From positions 1 to 38,936 of the forward strand of contig JALQYE010000014.1 in assembly GCA_023254245.1 (NCBI GenBank): DNA of 38,936 nt. The letters run 5' to 3'. Shown one piece after another: positions 15,233-22,793 of this stretch. Both the position numbers and the translations under genes were made by a program. The notes beneath the pieces are model-generated. The model did no database searches. It was not told where the DNA came from and saw only the letters and a program-made list of their open reading frames with translations. Every line of letters begins with the position of its first letter. Position 1 is the first letter of the stretch. The DNA comes from Emticicia sp. (GTDB lineage Bacteria; Bacteroidota; Bacteroidia; Cytophagales; Spirosomataceae).

Positions 15233-15997
15233 TTAGCCAATTAGCTTCATGAAATCTTTCTGAAAACTATCGCCAACTGGAATGCTATTTTTACCAATAA
15301 AAATTCGTTGACGCTCAATCGTTTCTATTTTTTCGAGCGAAACAATATAAGATTTATGTACCCGCACGAAACGATTCGAGGGCAACATTTCTTCCATTTT
15401 TTTCATGGTTTGCAGCGTCAGAATTCGTTCGGTGGTGGTGTAAATGGATACGTAATCTTTCAAACCTTCAAGATAAAGAATATCCGACAGATTGATTTTC
15501 TGAATTTTGTACTCGGTTTTTACAAAGACGAAGTCGAGTTGCAGTCGAGAAGTTTGAGTTGAAGCATTGGAACTTTCTGAATGCTCATTACCAACAGCAG
15601 GCTGAAAACTGCCTACTGAAGACTGCTCACCGATAACCGACAAATGCCCTACTGCCTTCTGAACGGCCTTTAAGAAACGCTCAAACGAAATGGGTTTCAA
15701 CAAATAATCAGCCACATCGTATTCATAGCCTTCGAGGGCATATTCTGAGTAAGCCGTTGTTAGAATTGTCTTACATTTGCCGTTCATGACTCGCAAAAAT
15801 TGGATGCCCGTGAGCGTAGGCATCTGAATATCCAAAAACAATAAATCAACCTTTCCTTGCTGAATCAAGCTCAATGCTTCCAAAGGCTCGGTGCAGGTAG
15901 CCACAAGGCTAAGATTGGGCGTTTTTCCTATATAATTTGCCAAAATAGCAAGAGCCAACGGCTCATCATCAACGGCAAGGCAGCGGATTTTTTCCAT
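15233..15997 (-). CDS. LytTR-family response regulator
   Basis: The 254-residue protein has a receiver domain (1-115; D10/D11, phospho-acceptor D56, K101) and a C-terminal LytTR DNA-binding domain (about 155-254, with the RVHKSYIVSL and GKNSIPVG motifs). It binds direct repeats in promoters after phosphorylation, in this group usually by a LytS-type kinase. The start is 5 bp after the stop of the kinase gene at 16003, so the two form an operon. The linker (about 117-150), rich in Ser, Gln and Gly, is longer than usual and its DNA resembles an intergenic repeat. Targets are unknown; the downstream barrel/haloperoxidase genes are candidates by position only. Confidence 0.95.
   Translation of the reverse strand: MEKIRCLAVDDEPLALAILANYIGKTPNLSLVATCTEPLEALSLIQQGKVDLLFLDIQMPTLTGIQFLRVMNGKCKTILTTAYSEYALEGYEYDVADYLLKPISFERFLKAVQKAVGHLSVIGEQSSVGSFQPAVGNEHSESSNASTQTSRLQLDFVFVKTEYKIQKINLSDILYLEGLKDYVSIYTTTERILTLQTMKKMEEMLPSNRFVRVHKSYIVSLEKIETIERQRIFIGKNSIPVGDSFQKDFMKLIG
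15555..15665. repeat. Low-complexity repeat inside the LytTR regulator linker
   Basis: Recurring blocks of the type CTGCCTACTGAAGACTGC and CCGATAACCGAC run through this part of the gene and encode the Ser/Gln/Gly-rich linker. Similar stutters of ACTG/CAGT words occur in intergenic spacers of Cytophagales, from memory; the identity as an inserted repeat is inferred. Confidence 0.4.
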
Positions 15998-16002
15998 TAG
16001 TT

Positions 16003-17031
16003 TCAGAGAATCAAATTCAATTCACAAAAGTAGACTTCTTTTGTATCTTCAATATCTAAACTATACTGATTTGGGTAAATTAAATCTAATCGTCGGCGAA
16101 CATTTTCCAGTCCAACTCCTCCTACTTCATCTTTATTTTGGTCTTTTTTGAAGTTTTGTACCGTAAAATTCAAGTTATTCTGATTCAATAAAAGGCTGAT
16201 GCTGAGCGGTTTATTTTCGATACTTACTTCGCCGTGTTTGAAGGCATTTTCAACAAAAGCAATCAATAACAAGGGAGCCATCTTCTGCGAATGTAAATCG
16301 CCCGCCACTTGAAAATCAATGTAGGTTTGGCCTGAATAACGAAATTTTTGCAATTCAACGAAGTTCTTCAAATACTTTACTTCGGTTTCGAGATTTATCT
16401 TTTCTACATTCGATTCATAAAGCATATATCGCATTAATTCCGATAATTTCAATACTGCTTCGGGGGCTTTTGGCGATGCCGTAAGTGTAAGCGAATAGAT
16501 ATTATTGAGGGTATTAAATAAAAAATGAGGGTTCAATTGACTTTTCAGAAAGGCTTGTTCGGCATTGAGTTTTTCGGTCAAGAGTGCGTTTTTTTCTTTT
16601 TCATTTTTAAAGAAATCTTCAATCATTTTAATGAAAAAAGCAGTAAATGAAAATGAAATCACATTGTAGATATTATCGGTAATGTAATAGGGCAAACGAC
16701 GTGACTCTTCGGAGTAATTATGAAAGCCAAACCATTTGAAAAATAATACCTCTTCAAGAGCATAGCGTAGTCCAACGTAAATGAAGCAAACAGCCAAGAA
16801 AGCAATAACTAATTTTAAATATTGCTTTTTATCGAAAAAACGATTGAAAACAAACAATATCAAATAGCTAACCAATACCTTGAAAAACAGTGTACTATAA
16901 ATGAGCGGATTGCTATACTTTTGGGTATCAAACTGGTAATTTCTATCGCCTAAAAAAGCCAGAATGTCGCCCGTAAAATACAATAATAACCAAAAAGAAA
17001 TATGAAATATGATACGTCTGCGTTTGCTCAT
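16003..17031 (-). CDS. LytS-type sensor histidine kinase (His_kinase family)
   Basis: From the start at 17031 the protein has 342 residues. The first about 140 hold four or more hydrophobic membrane segments with no recognisable periplasmic sensor. The His_kinase domain follows, with phospho-acceptor H169 in the QLNPHFLFNTLN motif and an ATPase with the N-box VENAFKHG and a VGLENVRRRL glycine-rich motif. It would phosphorylate the LytTR regulator encoded 5 bp downstream. The signal is unknown; membrane-embedded sensing is implied. A longer frame to 17088 is less likely since SKRRRI then FHISFWLLL makes a natural membrane N-terminus. Two hairpins lie in the leader. Confidence 0.95.
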   Translation of the reverse strand: MSKRRRIIFHISFWLLLYFTGDILAFLGDRNYQFDTQKYSNPLIYSTLFFKVLVSYLILFVFNRFFDKKQYLKLVIAFLAVCFIYVGLRYALEEVLFFKWFGFHNYSEESRRLPYYITDNIYNVISFSFTAFFIKMIEDFFKNEKEKNALLTEKLNAEQAFLKSQLNPHFLFNTLNNIYSLTLTASPKAPEAVLKLSELMRYMLYESNVEKINLETEVKYLKNFVELQKFRYSGQTYIDFQVAGDLHSQKMAPLLLIAFVENAFKHGEVSIENKPLSISLLLNQNNLNFTVQNFKKDQNKDEVGGVGLENVRRRLDLIYPNQYSLDIEDTKEVYFCELNLIL

Positions 17032-17040
17032 TGTGGTGTA

Positions 17041-17062
17041 GCACAAGTTTTTTAATTTGTGC
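17041..17062. repeat. Hairpin repeat in the kinase leader (GCACAA ... TTGTGC)
   Basis: Six-base arms enclose a T/A-rich loop, 10 bp upstream of the kinase start codon. It resembles the hairpin at 32632-32652. Confidence 0.5.
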
Positions 17063-17090
17063 AGGTTTGGAAATGGTTTTAACCTCAACT

Positions 17091-17109
17091 GACAAGTTAG
17101 AAACTTGTC
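17091..17109. repeat. Perfect hairpin GACAAGTT-AGA-AACTTGTC
   Basis: Eight-base perfect arms with a 3-nt loop, 29 bp upstream of the previous hairpin and in the same leader. Possibly the same short hairpin-repeat family. Confidence 0.55.
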
Positions 17110-17362
17110 TTACAATAATTTCTACGAAAATAGATTTTCTTAAATGATTTCTTAAATTTTTCCGACAAACACCCTCTTTTCACCGTCAAACACTCTGCTG
17201 AGTCGGCAAATCGGTTTATTGCCCTAATTAGGCTGATTTTTATATTTATCGACTTTTTTTCTTGTTGGTCGAGATGATTCCAAACTTTGCCGATTTAAGT
17301 TCATCTCACTCATTACACGCCCATAAATTTGCTTCATCAAACAAAATAAACACGCAAAAATT

Positions 17363-18460
17363 ATGAAAAAGCTATTATTGATTTTCTTGCTTACACTCAC
17401 ACAAACAGCCTTCTCGCAAACACCCACACAAGACCTCGAAGTACTAATGATTGGGGCATCGCACAGCTATGACCCAAAAACGCCACAAGATTTAACGGGT
17501 ATTCATGCCAAGATTCGTACTTTCAAACCTAATGCGTTTTTTGGGGAATGGCTATCGCCCGAAGATGAAAAAGCTCTCAAAAACTACTGGAATAAAGAGA
17601 GCGTAATGAAACGCTACGAACGCTTAAAAAGCCGTAAAGCGATTCCTGAAAGTGAATTAAGCAAAGAAATTGCTCGACTCGAAGCGATTGTCGATAAAAA
17701 CCCAAAAGACTTGAAAGCCCGTGTAGATTTGGCAGTGGCTCACTACCTAAGTTTTGATGCAGGCAATGGCTATTTTCAGATGTGGCACGTGGCTAAACAT
17801 TTGCAGAAAAACCCAAAAGATACTGTTATCTTCAACTATTCAAGAAAAATGTTTTTGCCCGCCTCTATGGACTCGGTGCATAAAATGGTGGCCAACTACA
17901 TTGACGATGAATACGACTACATTGCCCACCCAATGATGCTCGAATTGGGCATAAAGAAAATGTATGCCATGGACTCGCAACGCTGGGACGATAAATGGAG
18001 CATCGCTTGGACGAACGCTGATTCGGTTTTTAATGCTCATCAAGATAAATACAAAACCGATTCGTTGTGCGAAATAGGCAAAAAAGTAAGCGATTTGAGA
18101 AAATTGGTTAAAAACCGAATGGATTATCTGCTAAAAGATGCCGCCAAAGTATATGGCGAAAACCACGCCACCGAAGCCCTGAATGGCCCACAAATGACCG
18201 AATGGCTCTATAGAATCAACTTCGTATCAGACGAATATCGCCAATTAGATTTTTTTCCTGCCGACCTCTACGGCTGGATGCTCAACTACTGGTGGCACCG
18301 CAACAACGATATGTGCAACAACACCATCAATCGAGCCAAAGCCAATGGTTTCAAACGAGTAACGATTGTAGTTGGAGCCAATCACGCAGCCATTATGAGC
18401 AAAATATTCAAAGAAAAGGGCGTAAAAGTGATAAACATCAACGATGCTCCGATGAAATAA
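17363..18460 (+). CDS. Secreted DUF5694/TraB-like protein
   Basis: The 365-residue protein has a signal peptide (MKKLLLIFLLTLTQTAFSQ). The mature part begins with a strand leading into GASH (about residues 32-35) and a glutamate in FFGEW, and near the C-terminus has a strand leading into GANHAAIM. Paired G-x-x-H motifs with conserved acidic residues are the hallmark of the TraB/GumN/Tiki fold, of which DUF5694 is a branch; Tiki members are metal-dependent proteases, but activity is unproven for this branch. A region at about 95-125 is helical and TPR-like in look. It stands alone between a divergent kinase gene and a terminator candidate. Confidence 0.7.
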   Translation: MKKLLLIFLLTLTQTAFSQTPTQDLEVLMIGASHSYDPKTPQDLTGIHAKIRTFKPNAFFGEWLSPEDEKALKNYWNKESVMKRYERLKSRKAIPESELSKEIARLEAIVDKNPKDLKARVDLAVAHYLSFDAGNGYFQMWHVAKHLQKNPKDTVIFNYSRKMFLPASMDSVHKMVANYIDDEYDYIAHPMMLELGIKKMYAMDSQRWDDKWSIAWTNADSVFNAHQDKYKTDSLCEIGKKVSDLRKLVKNRMDYLLKDAAKVYGENHATEALNGPQMTEWLYRINFVSDEYRQLDFFPADLYGWMLNYWWHRNNDMCNNTINRAKANGFKRVTIVVGANHAAIMSKIFKEKGVKVININDAPMK

Positions 18461-18478
18461 TAGCTTAAAATATAGTTT

Positions 18479-18510
18479 ACAAAAAAGCTCTCAATTGAGG
18501 GATTTTTTGT
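18479..18510 (+). terminator. Terminator candidate after the DUF5694-like gene
   Basis: The palindrome CTCAATTGAG (18490-18499) is flanked by ACAAAAAA and TTTTTTGT, giving a hairpin with an A/T-rich lower stem and a T-run on the plus strand, 18 bp after the stop codon. Confidence 0.6.
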
Positions 18511-18578
18511 GTAACGAATCTCCAAATTCGGGCACACTAAAACCATAAACTACTAATAAACAAGCACTTAAAGAATTT

Positions 18579-18637
18579 AAACTGGTTTTTAAATAAAATA
18601 ACTGAAAAATCAGTTGTAAAACTGAAAAAATAGTTTT
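18579..18637. promoter_or_regulatory. Operator array for the BlaI-type repressor
   Basis: Three ACTG-type dyads stand in a row just before the repressor gene: AAACTGGTTT (18579-18588), the perfect AACTGA-AAAA-TCAGTT (18600-18615), and AAAACT-N8-AGTTTT (18618-18637). The last ends 14 bp before the ATG. BlaI/MecI repressors bind dyads in their own promoter as dimers, so autoregulation is the natural reading. Confidence 0.65.
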
Positions 18638-18651
18638 AAGTTTGTTTCATC

Positions 18652-19014
18652 ATGGAAGAACTCACAAAAACAGAAGAACGCATCATGCAAATCATTTGGG
18701 ATTTGGAACGATGCCTCGTGAAAGATATTATCGAGCAAATACCCGATGAGCCTAAGCCACCGTATAATACGATTTCGTCGGTGGTACGGCTACTCGAAAG
18801 CAAGGGTTTTGTGAGCTACAAGGCTTATGGCAAGACCTACGAGTATTTTCCTGTAATATCGAAAGAAGAATACGGCAAACGCACTTTCAAGAAAGTATTT
18901 GCCGATTATTTCGATAATTCAGTAGAAAACCTCCTTTCGTTTATGGCAAAGGAGGAAAATCTGACGGTAGAGGAGATTGAAGAGTTGAAGAAGATAATAC
19001 CCCCCCGCCAGTAA
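18652..19014 (+). CDS. BlaI/MecI/CopY-family transcriptional repressor
   Basis: A 120-residue protein with an N-terminal winged helix (about 1-75: LTKTEERIMQIIW start, then PYNTISSVVRLLESKGFV recognition region) and a C-terminal dimerisation helix. In BlaI the repressor is cut within this C-terminal part by the protease encoded next door. The membrane M56 protein follows after 87 bp, the classical sensor/repressor pair. The last residues (IIPPRQ) and the stop codon are encoded by a run of C and adjoining repeat DNA, see the repeat at 19003-19101. No beta-lactamase gene is nearby, so the regulon is probably different from antibiotic resistance. Confidence 0.93.
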   Translation: MEELTKTEERIMQIIWDLERCLVKDIIEQIPDEPKPPYNTISSVVRLLESKGFVSYKAYGKTYEYFPVISKEEYGKRTFKKVFADYFDNSVENLLSFMAKEENLTVEEIEELKKIIPPRQ

Positions 19015-19101
19015 CGACTGCCGCCCTAAAGGGGAGCTAAAAAGTATTCACGAGAATAATATATTGTAACATTTTAAACTCCCCTTTAGGGGCTGGGGGT
19101 T
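19003..19101. repeat. REP-like inverted repeat between the repressor and protease genes
   Basis: CCCTAAAGGGGAG (19024-19036) is repeated in inverted form as CTCCCCTTTAGGG (19079-19091), each followed outward by a C- or G-rich run (CCCCCCC at 19003-19009; GGGGG at 19095-19099). Each arm is itself nearly palindromic. This is the layout of a paired REP element (REPIN). It supplies the end of the repressor gene and abuts the protease start. Confidence 0.7.
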
Positions 19102-21867
19102 ATGGACTATCTACTCAAATCTACCATTTGCATGACAGCCTTTTACGGGCTATATTTTTTCGGTTTTCGCCGAATGAGTTTTCATACACTCAATCGTTTT
19201 TATTTATTGGTATCGCTGGTTTTGAGCCTCACGATTCCACTAATAAGCTACGAGCGTACTGAAATAGTTGTGCTTGAGCCTCAGCCGATTGAGGAAGTAC
19301 TTATGCCAACCGAAGAAATTCAAGAAAATACTTATGCCCAAGCTCCAGTCACTCAACCAACAACGGATATTGAAGTAAGTCCCGAAAAAGACATTGATTG
19401 GCTAATGCTGCTAAACGCCATCTACTTAGTAGGCGTTTGGTCAATGTTTATGGTCTTTTGTAAGAATATTCTGCTTATTGTTTATAGAATTAAAAATACA
19501 GCTTCGATTTCGCTGAACTACCGAGAGAACTTAAAGATTTTGCTTACGAAAAGCCAAAGTAACTCATCATTTTTCAATTATATTTTTCTAAATCCTGAAA
19601 ATCTAAATCCACACGAACAAGAATTAATCATTGCTCATGAAAGTTTTCATGCACAACGTTTACACACACTCGATTTGCTATTTTCAAGCATCTTGAAGGC
19701 CATTTTTTGGTTCAATCCGATTGTTTATTTCTATCAAAAATCTCTCAAACAAATCCACGAATATGAGGTTGATGCCCTCATGTCGGCCACTTATGATGGT
19801 CGAGAATACGCCCATTTATTATTGAAGCTCGGCGTTGCACCGAGTGCCATGATTATCAATCAGTTTAGTACAAAACCGCTATCAGAACGAATCCAGTTTT
19901 TATTTAAAACACCAACAAAAAACATGAAAAAGTTATTGTATTTTTTATTATTGCCGATTATCGCAGTCGGAGTTATGGCATTTGCACAAGAGAAAGTGGT
20001 GAAGGTTTATAAAGAGAAAGAAGGTGAGAAAACAATTAAATCTATTGAGGTTAAAGAATATCCGTTAGTAATAAACGATAAAACGAATTATGCTTCTTGG
20101 ACTGATGCCATAAATAAGCCACGATTTACTCCTCAAGATATTTCATTGAACACATTAACGACCAAAAACTACAACGGTTTTCATTACTTAGTAAATCCTA
20201 ACTCGTTGACTATAAACATGATAGAAAAAGTAAATAAATTTATCAAGAACCGTTCTTTGGCTTTAATAATTACGGAATCTGAAAAAGACCAGAATGGGAA
20301 TTTAATAAAGTTAGGGTTAGCTATTAAGCATTTATCAACTAAGCAAATGACCAATGTTGAGTTTTTTGATATGAATCAATTGCGTGAAAGAGGGAAAAAT
20401 GGAGCATTTATTTTTATTGAAGCGTATGATAAAAATTTCAAAGAGTCAAGTATCGCTTTTAAAGAGGGAACAAGCGATTTGTTTATAAATGAAGGTGAAA
20501 AAGGTTCAATAAGTATTATCAATAAAACCTCTGATTTAGATATTTCAAGCAAAAGAATTGTGTACAAAGTTTCACCCGATAAGTTAAACTTGGTTACACT
20601 TCAAAAAGTAAAAGCCTATTTTGCAAAAGAAGGCTTTACTTTAACATCAAAAAATGAAGTTTTTGATAAAAACCATAACCTCATTTCATTGACAATTCAA
20701 ATAGATAATGGCAAAGAAAAGAGCGAAAAACAGGTAGTATTGAGCGATTTGAGGCATTTAATAAGGCTAAAAACTGAAAGTAAGGAAAACGCACGCCGTT
20801 GGGATGAAGCATTAGTTATCGAAGCAAATAAAGACACGAAAAAAGTAAAAGTTGATTACGAAGGAAAATGGTTTGAAGGCATTAAGAAATCAAACAAATA
20901 TGAAATAACGGAAGTGGTGGTGAATGACATTCGTAAGCAAATTGACTCTTCAAGGTTTACTCACTCATTAAGCATTCCAACTGCATTACCGAACAATTTT
21001 CAAATTTATGGTGACGATATTTTGTTAATTGCGGGTGAAAACTACATAAAAAAGGATTATCGATTATACTTAGATAAAAAATACTCCAAATTGAAAGTCC
21101 AATACTCAATGAATGAAAAGTTTTTTATTATAAGTCTTGGAAAAGCCAAGCCATCTAATATTGTATTTTACCCCGAACTTACCAAGCTAAACGAAGTGAC
21201 ATTTCCAGACATGAGATTTTCGTCAAAAACACCAGTTTTTTTGGCAAAAAATGAGAATAAAACTTTTCCACAAATAAGTAAATCGCCCTCATACTTTTCT
21301 AAAATTATGAGAAATCAAGATACCCTCCGCACAATCTTAGAAACCAATAAACTTGGGAAGAACCCTTTGGTTTTTATTAATGGTGTAGAATATCCTTCGA
21401 GTATTTTGTATCGTCTAAATCCAACAATTATCAGTAATTCAACAACATATCCACCTTCAGACCAACAGGCAATTGAAAAATATGGTTTGCGTGCAGAAGA
21501 TGGTATTTATATTTTGAATACCCAAAAGAATAAAGAGTTGTTATTAGAAAATGAAAAACAACATCGAATAGCCATCGATAATATAAGAAAACAATTACAT
21601 GCACCTAAAAAACGAGTACAAAGAGTAGTTCTAATAGATTTGGATGGTAAAGAATATGAAAAAGTTTCAGTTATGAGAATTGACTTTTCATCTGTTCATT
21701 TTTCTGTAGATATACCTGTTGGAGGAAATGTAATTTTTATGGTTGATGGAAAAGAAGTAAGTGAAAATGAAATTGAAAATGCTAAACAAAAATATATAGG
21801 TGGCGGCTGTGGCCAAACACCTGGAGGAAAGTATGATGCGTATATAAATCTATATACCCAAAGATAA
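19102..21867 (+). CDS. M56/BlaR1-like membrane metallopeptidase with very long C-terminal region
   Basis: The first 300 residues match BlaR1/MecR1: four membrane segments (about 8-20, 33-50, 101-128, 276-295) and, in the cytosolic loop, the zinc motif HESFH (H179, E180, H183) with the downstream HEYEVDAL acidic ligand. It should cut the BlaI repressor encoded upstream. In place of a penicillin-binding sensor it has about 620 extracytoplasmic residues without an SxxK-type domain. Around 753-812 a segment (PLVFINGVEY ... IEKYGLRAEDGIYILNT) resembles the plug region of TonB receptors, and a VDGKEVSENEIENA unit follows near the end. The signal is therefore unlikely to be a beta-lactam. The 3' half is more AT-rich than the neighbours. 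Confidence 0.88.
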   Translation: MDYLLKSTICMTAFYGLYFFGFRRMSFHTLNRFYLLVSLVLSLTIPLISYERTEIVVLEPQPIEEVLMPTEEIQENTYAQAPVTQPTTDIEVSPEKDIDWLMLLNAIYLVGVWSMFMVFCKNILLIVYRIKNTASISLNYRENLKILLTKSQSNSSFFNYIFLNPENLNPHEQELIIAHESFHAQRLHTLDLLFSSILKAIFWFNPIVYFYQKSLKQIHEYEVDALMSATYDGREYAHLLLKLGVAPSAMIINQFSTKPLSERIQFLFKTPTKNMKKLLYFLLLPIIAVGVMAFAQEKVVKVYKEKEGEKTIKSIEVKEYPLVINDKTNYASWTDAINKPRFTPQDISLNTLTTKNYNGFHYLVNPNSLTINMIEKVNKFIKNRSLALIITESEKDQNGNLIKLGLAIKHLSTKQMTNVEFFDMNQLRERGKNGAFIFIEAYDKNFKESSIAFKEGTSDLFINEGEKGSISIINKTSDLDISSKRIVYKVSPDKLNLVTLQKVKAYFAKEGFTLTSKNEVFDKNHNLISLTIQIDNGKEKSEKQVVLSDLRHLIRLKTESKENARRWDEALVIEANKDTKKVKVDYEGKWFEGIKKSNKYEITEVVVNDIRKQIDSSRFTHSLSIPTALPNNFQIYGDDILLIAGENYIKKDYRLYLDKKYSKLKVQYSMNEKFFIISLGKAKPSNIVFYPELTKLNEVTFPDMRFSSKTPVFLAKNENKTFPQISKSPSYFSKIMRNQDTLRTILETNKLGKNPLVFINGVEYPSSILYRLNPTIISNSTTYPPSDQQAIEKYGLRAEDGIYILNTQKNKELLLENEKQHRIAIDNIRKQLHAPKKRVQRVVLIDLDGKEYEKVSVMRIDFSSVHFSVDIPVGGNVIFMVDGKEVSENEIENAKQKYIGGGCGQTPGGKYDAYINLYTQR

Positions 21868-21924
21868 GATAAACAACAAACCAAAATACAAAGCGTTATT
21901 ATAATATACTAAAATCGACTAAAA

Positions 21925-22590
21925 ATGAAACACGCTTTGTATTTCTTGCTGTTGTATGTTTCTTCGTTTTCAGCATCTGCACAGCAAACAGAAGATAAGC
22001 CAACTGATTTAATAGATGTAGCGTTATTCAGTGTTGTTGATACCAACGAACCTCCAAGAGAATGGCTTTCTTTGCCCAAAACTGTCAAGATTTTTGCTGA
22101 TGGTAAATTACTAACTCCTTACAAAGATTATGGATTTGGTATTGATTGTATTTTCATGGAACTACGATTTCTGAATGCTGATTTAGAAATCATTCTACCC
22201 AATAATAAAATAGCATTTAAAGCAACTGCCAAACGCAAAACATACTATAAACTCGAACCAATTGAGGGCTTTTTTGAGAGACAAAAATTCCTTAATAATA
22301 AAGGAGAAGAAATTGAGAAAATAACCATCAGTAAACCCTTGAGAATTTCTACTAATGGAGAAGGGATTTCTATTTCATCCACTTTAACCAAAGACGAAAA
22401 AATCTTGTATTTGATTGATAACAAAGTAGTTGATGAAAATTTTATCACCAAATTTGATGATAACTTTATGAAAAAAGTTATTCAAATAAATGCCGAGGAT
22501 AGCGATTTAGTCTCAAAGTTTGGCGAGCGTGCCAAAGGATTTGACAATGTTTTTTGTATCTGGACAAGCGACCTTAACAACAGAAAGTAA
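21925..22590 (+). CDS. Secreted protein of unknown function, companion of the M56 peptidase
   Basis: The 221-residue protein has a signal peptide (MKHALYFLLLYVSSFSASAQ). I do not recognise the middle, a beta-rich region with many Lys. The C-terminal about 55 residues (YLIDNKVVDENFI ... DLVSKFGERAKG ... NVFCIWTSD) follow the same pattern as the plug-like segment of the M56 protein: a strand with a D/N-G/N-K turn, a spacer, then K-[FY]-G-x-[RK]-A-[KE]. It begins 57 bp after the M56 gene on the same strand, so the three genes 18652-22590 probably form one operon. It may be an accessory or competitor of the peptidase's sensor region; this is inference. Confidence 0.65.
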   Translation: MKHALYFLLLYVSSFSASAQQTEDKPTDLIDVALFSVVDTNEPPREWLSLPKTVKIFADGKLLTPYKDYGFGIDCIFMELRFLNADLEIILPNNKIAFKATAKRKTYYKLEPIEGFFERQKFLNNKGEEIEKITISKPLRISTNGEGISISSTLTKDEKILYLIDNKVVDENFITKFDDNFMKKVIQINAEDSDLVSKFGERAKGFDNVFCIWTSDLNNRK

Positions 22591-22593
22591 AAA

Positions 22594-22621
22594 ACTCCAC
22601 CCATAAACCAATGGGCAGAGT
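22594..22621 (+). terminator. Weak hairpin after the M56 companion gene
   Basis: ACTC and CCCAT (22594-22604) pair with ATGGG and GAGT (22611-22621) across a 2x2 internal loop. No T-run follows, so terminator function is doubtful. Confidence 0.3.
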
Positions 22622-22751
22622 CTGAGTATAACCTATGATGAAAAATTACAATTTTATTGCCTTTGAGTAAAGCATACTCATAAATTTGATTTTTTAATCT
22701 CTACCAAATTTCTTAAATTGCTTTGACAAAATAATACACAATCCGAAATAA

Positions 22752-22767
22752 TTCCAAATTTACGGAA
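22752..22767 (+). promoter_or_regulatory. TTCC-N8-GGAA element, site C (putative XRE autoregulatory operator)
   Basis: The sequence is TTCCAAATTTACGGAA and ends 26 bp before the XRE start codon, where a promoter or its initiation region must be. A looser TTCC-N9-GGAA pair overlaps the start codon itself at 22783-22799. Confidence 0.55.
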
Positions 22768-22793
22768 ATAAATAAGAAGCAATTCCTTACAGA

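Larger units (their letters stand above)
17032..17362. promoter_or_regulatory. 331-bp divergent regulatory region
   Basis: It separates the kinase gene (minus) from the DUF5694-like gene (plus). Two hairpins lie on the kinase side (17041-17062 and 17091-17109). On the plus side TAAATTTG (17324-17331) matches the -7 consensus 31 bp before the ATG at 17363, without a clear -33 TTTG. No gene is supported in the gap. Confidence 0.5.

Noticed and set aside
19003-19101. Terminal inverted repeats of an insertion sequence
   Set aside because: The repeats enclose under 50 bp with no transposase; a REP-type element fits better.
18652-22590. A beta-lactam resistance locus (blaI-blaR1)
   Set aside because: No penicillin-binding sensor domain in the M56 protein and no beta-lactamase or PBP2a gene nearby.
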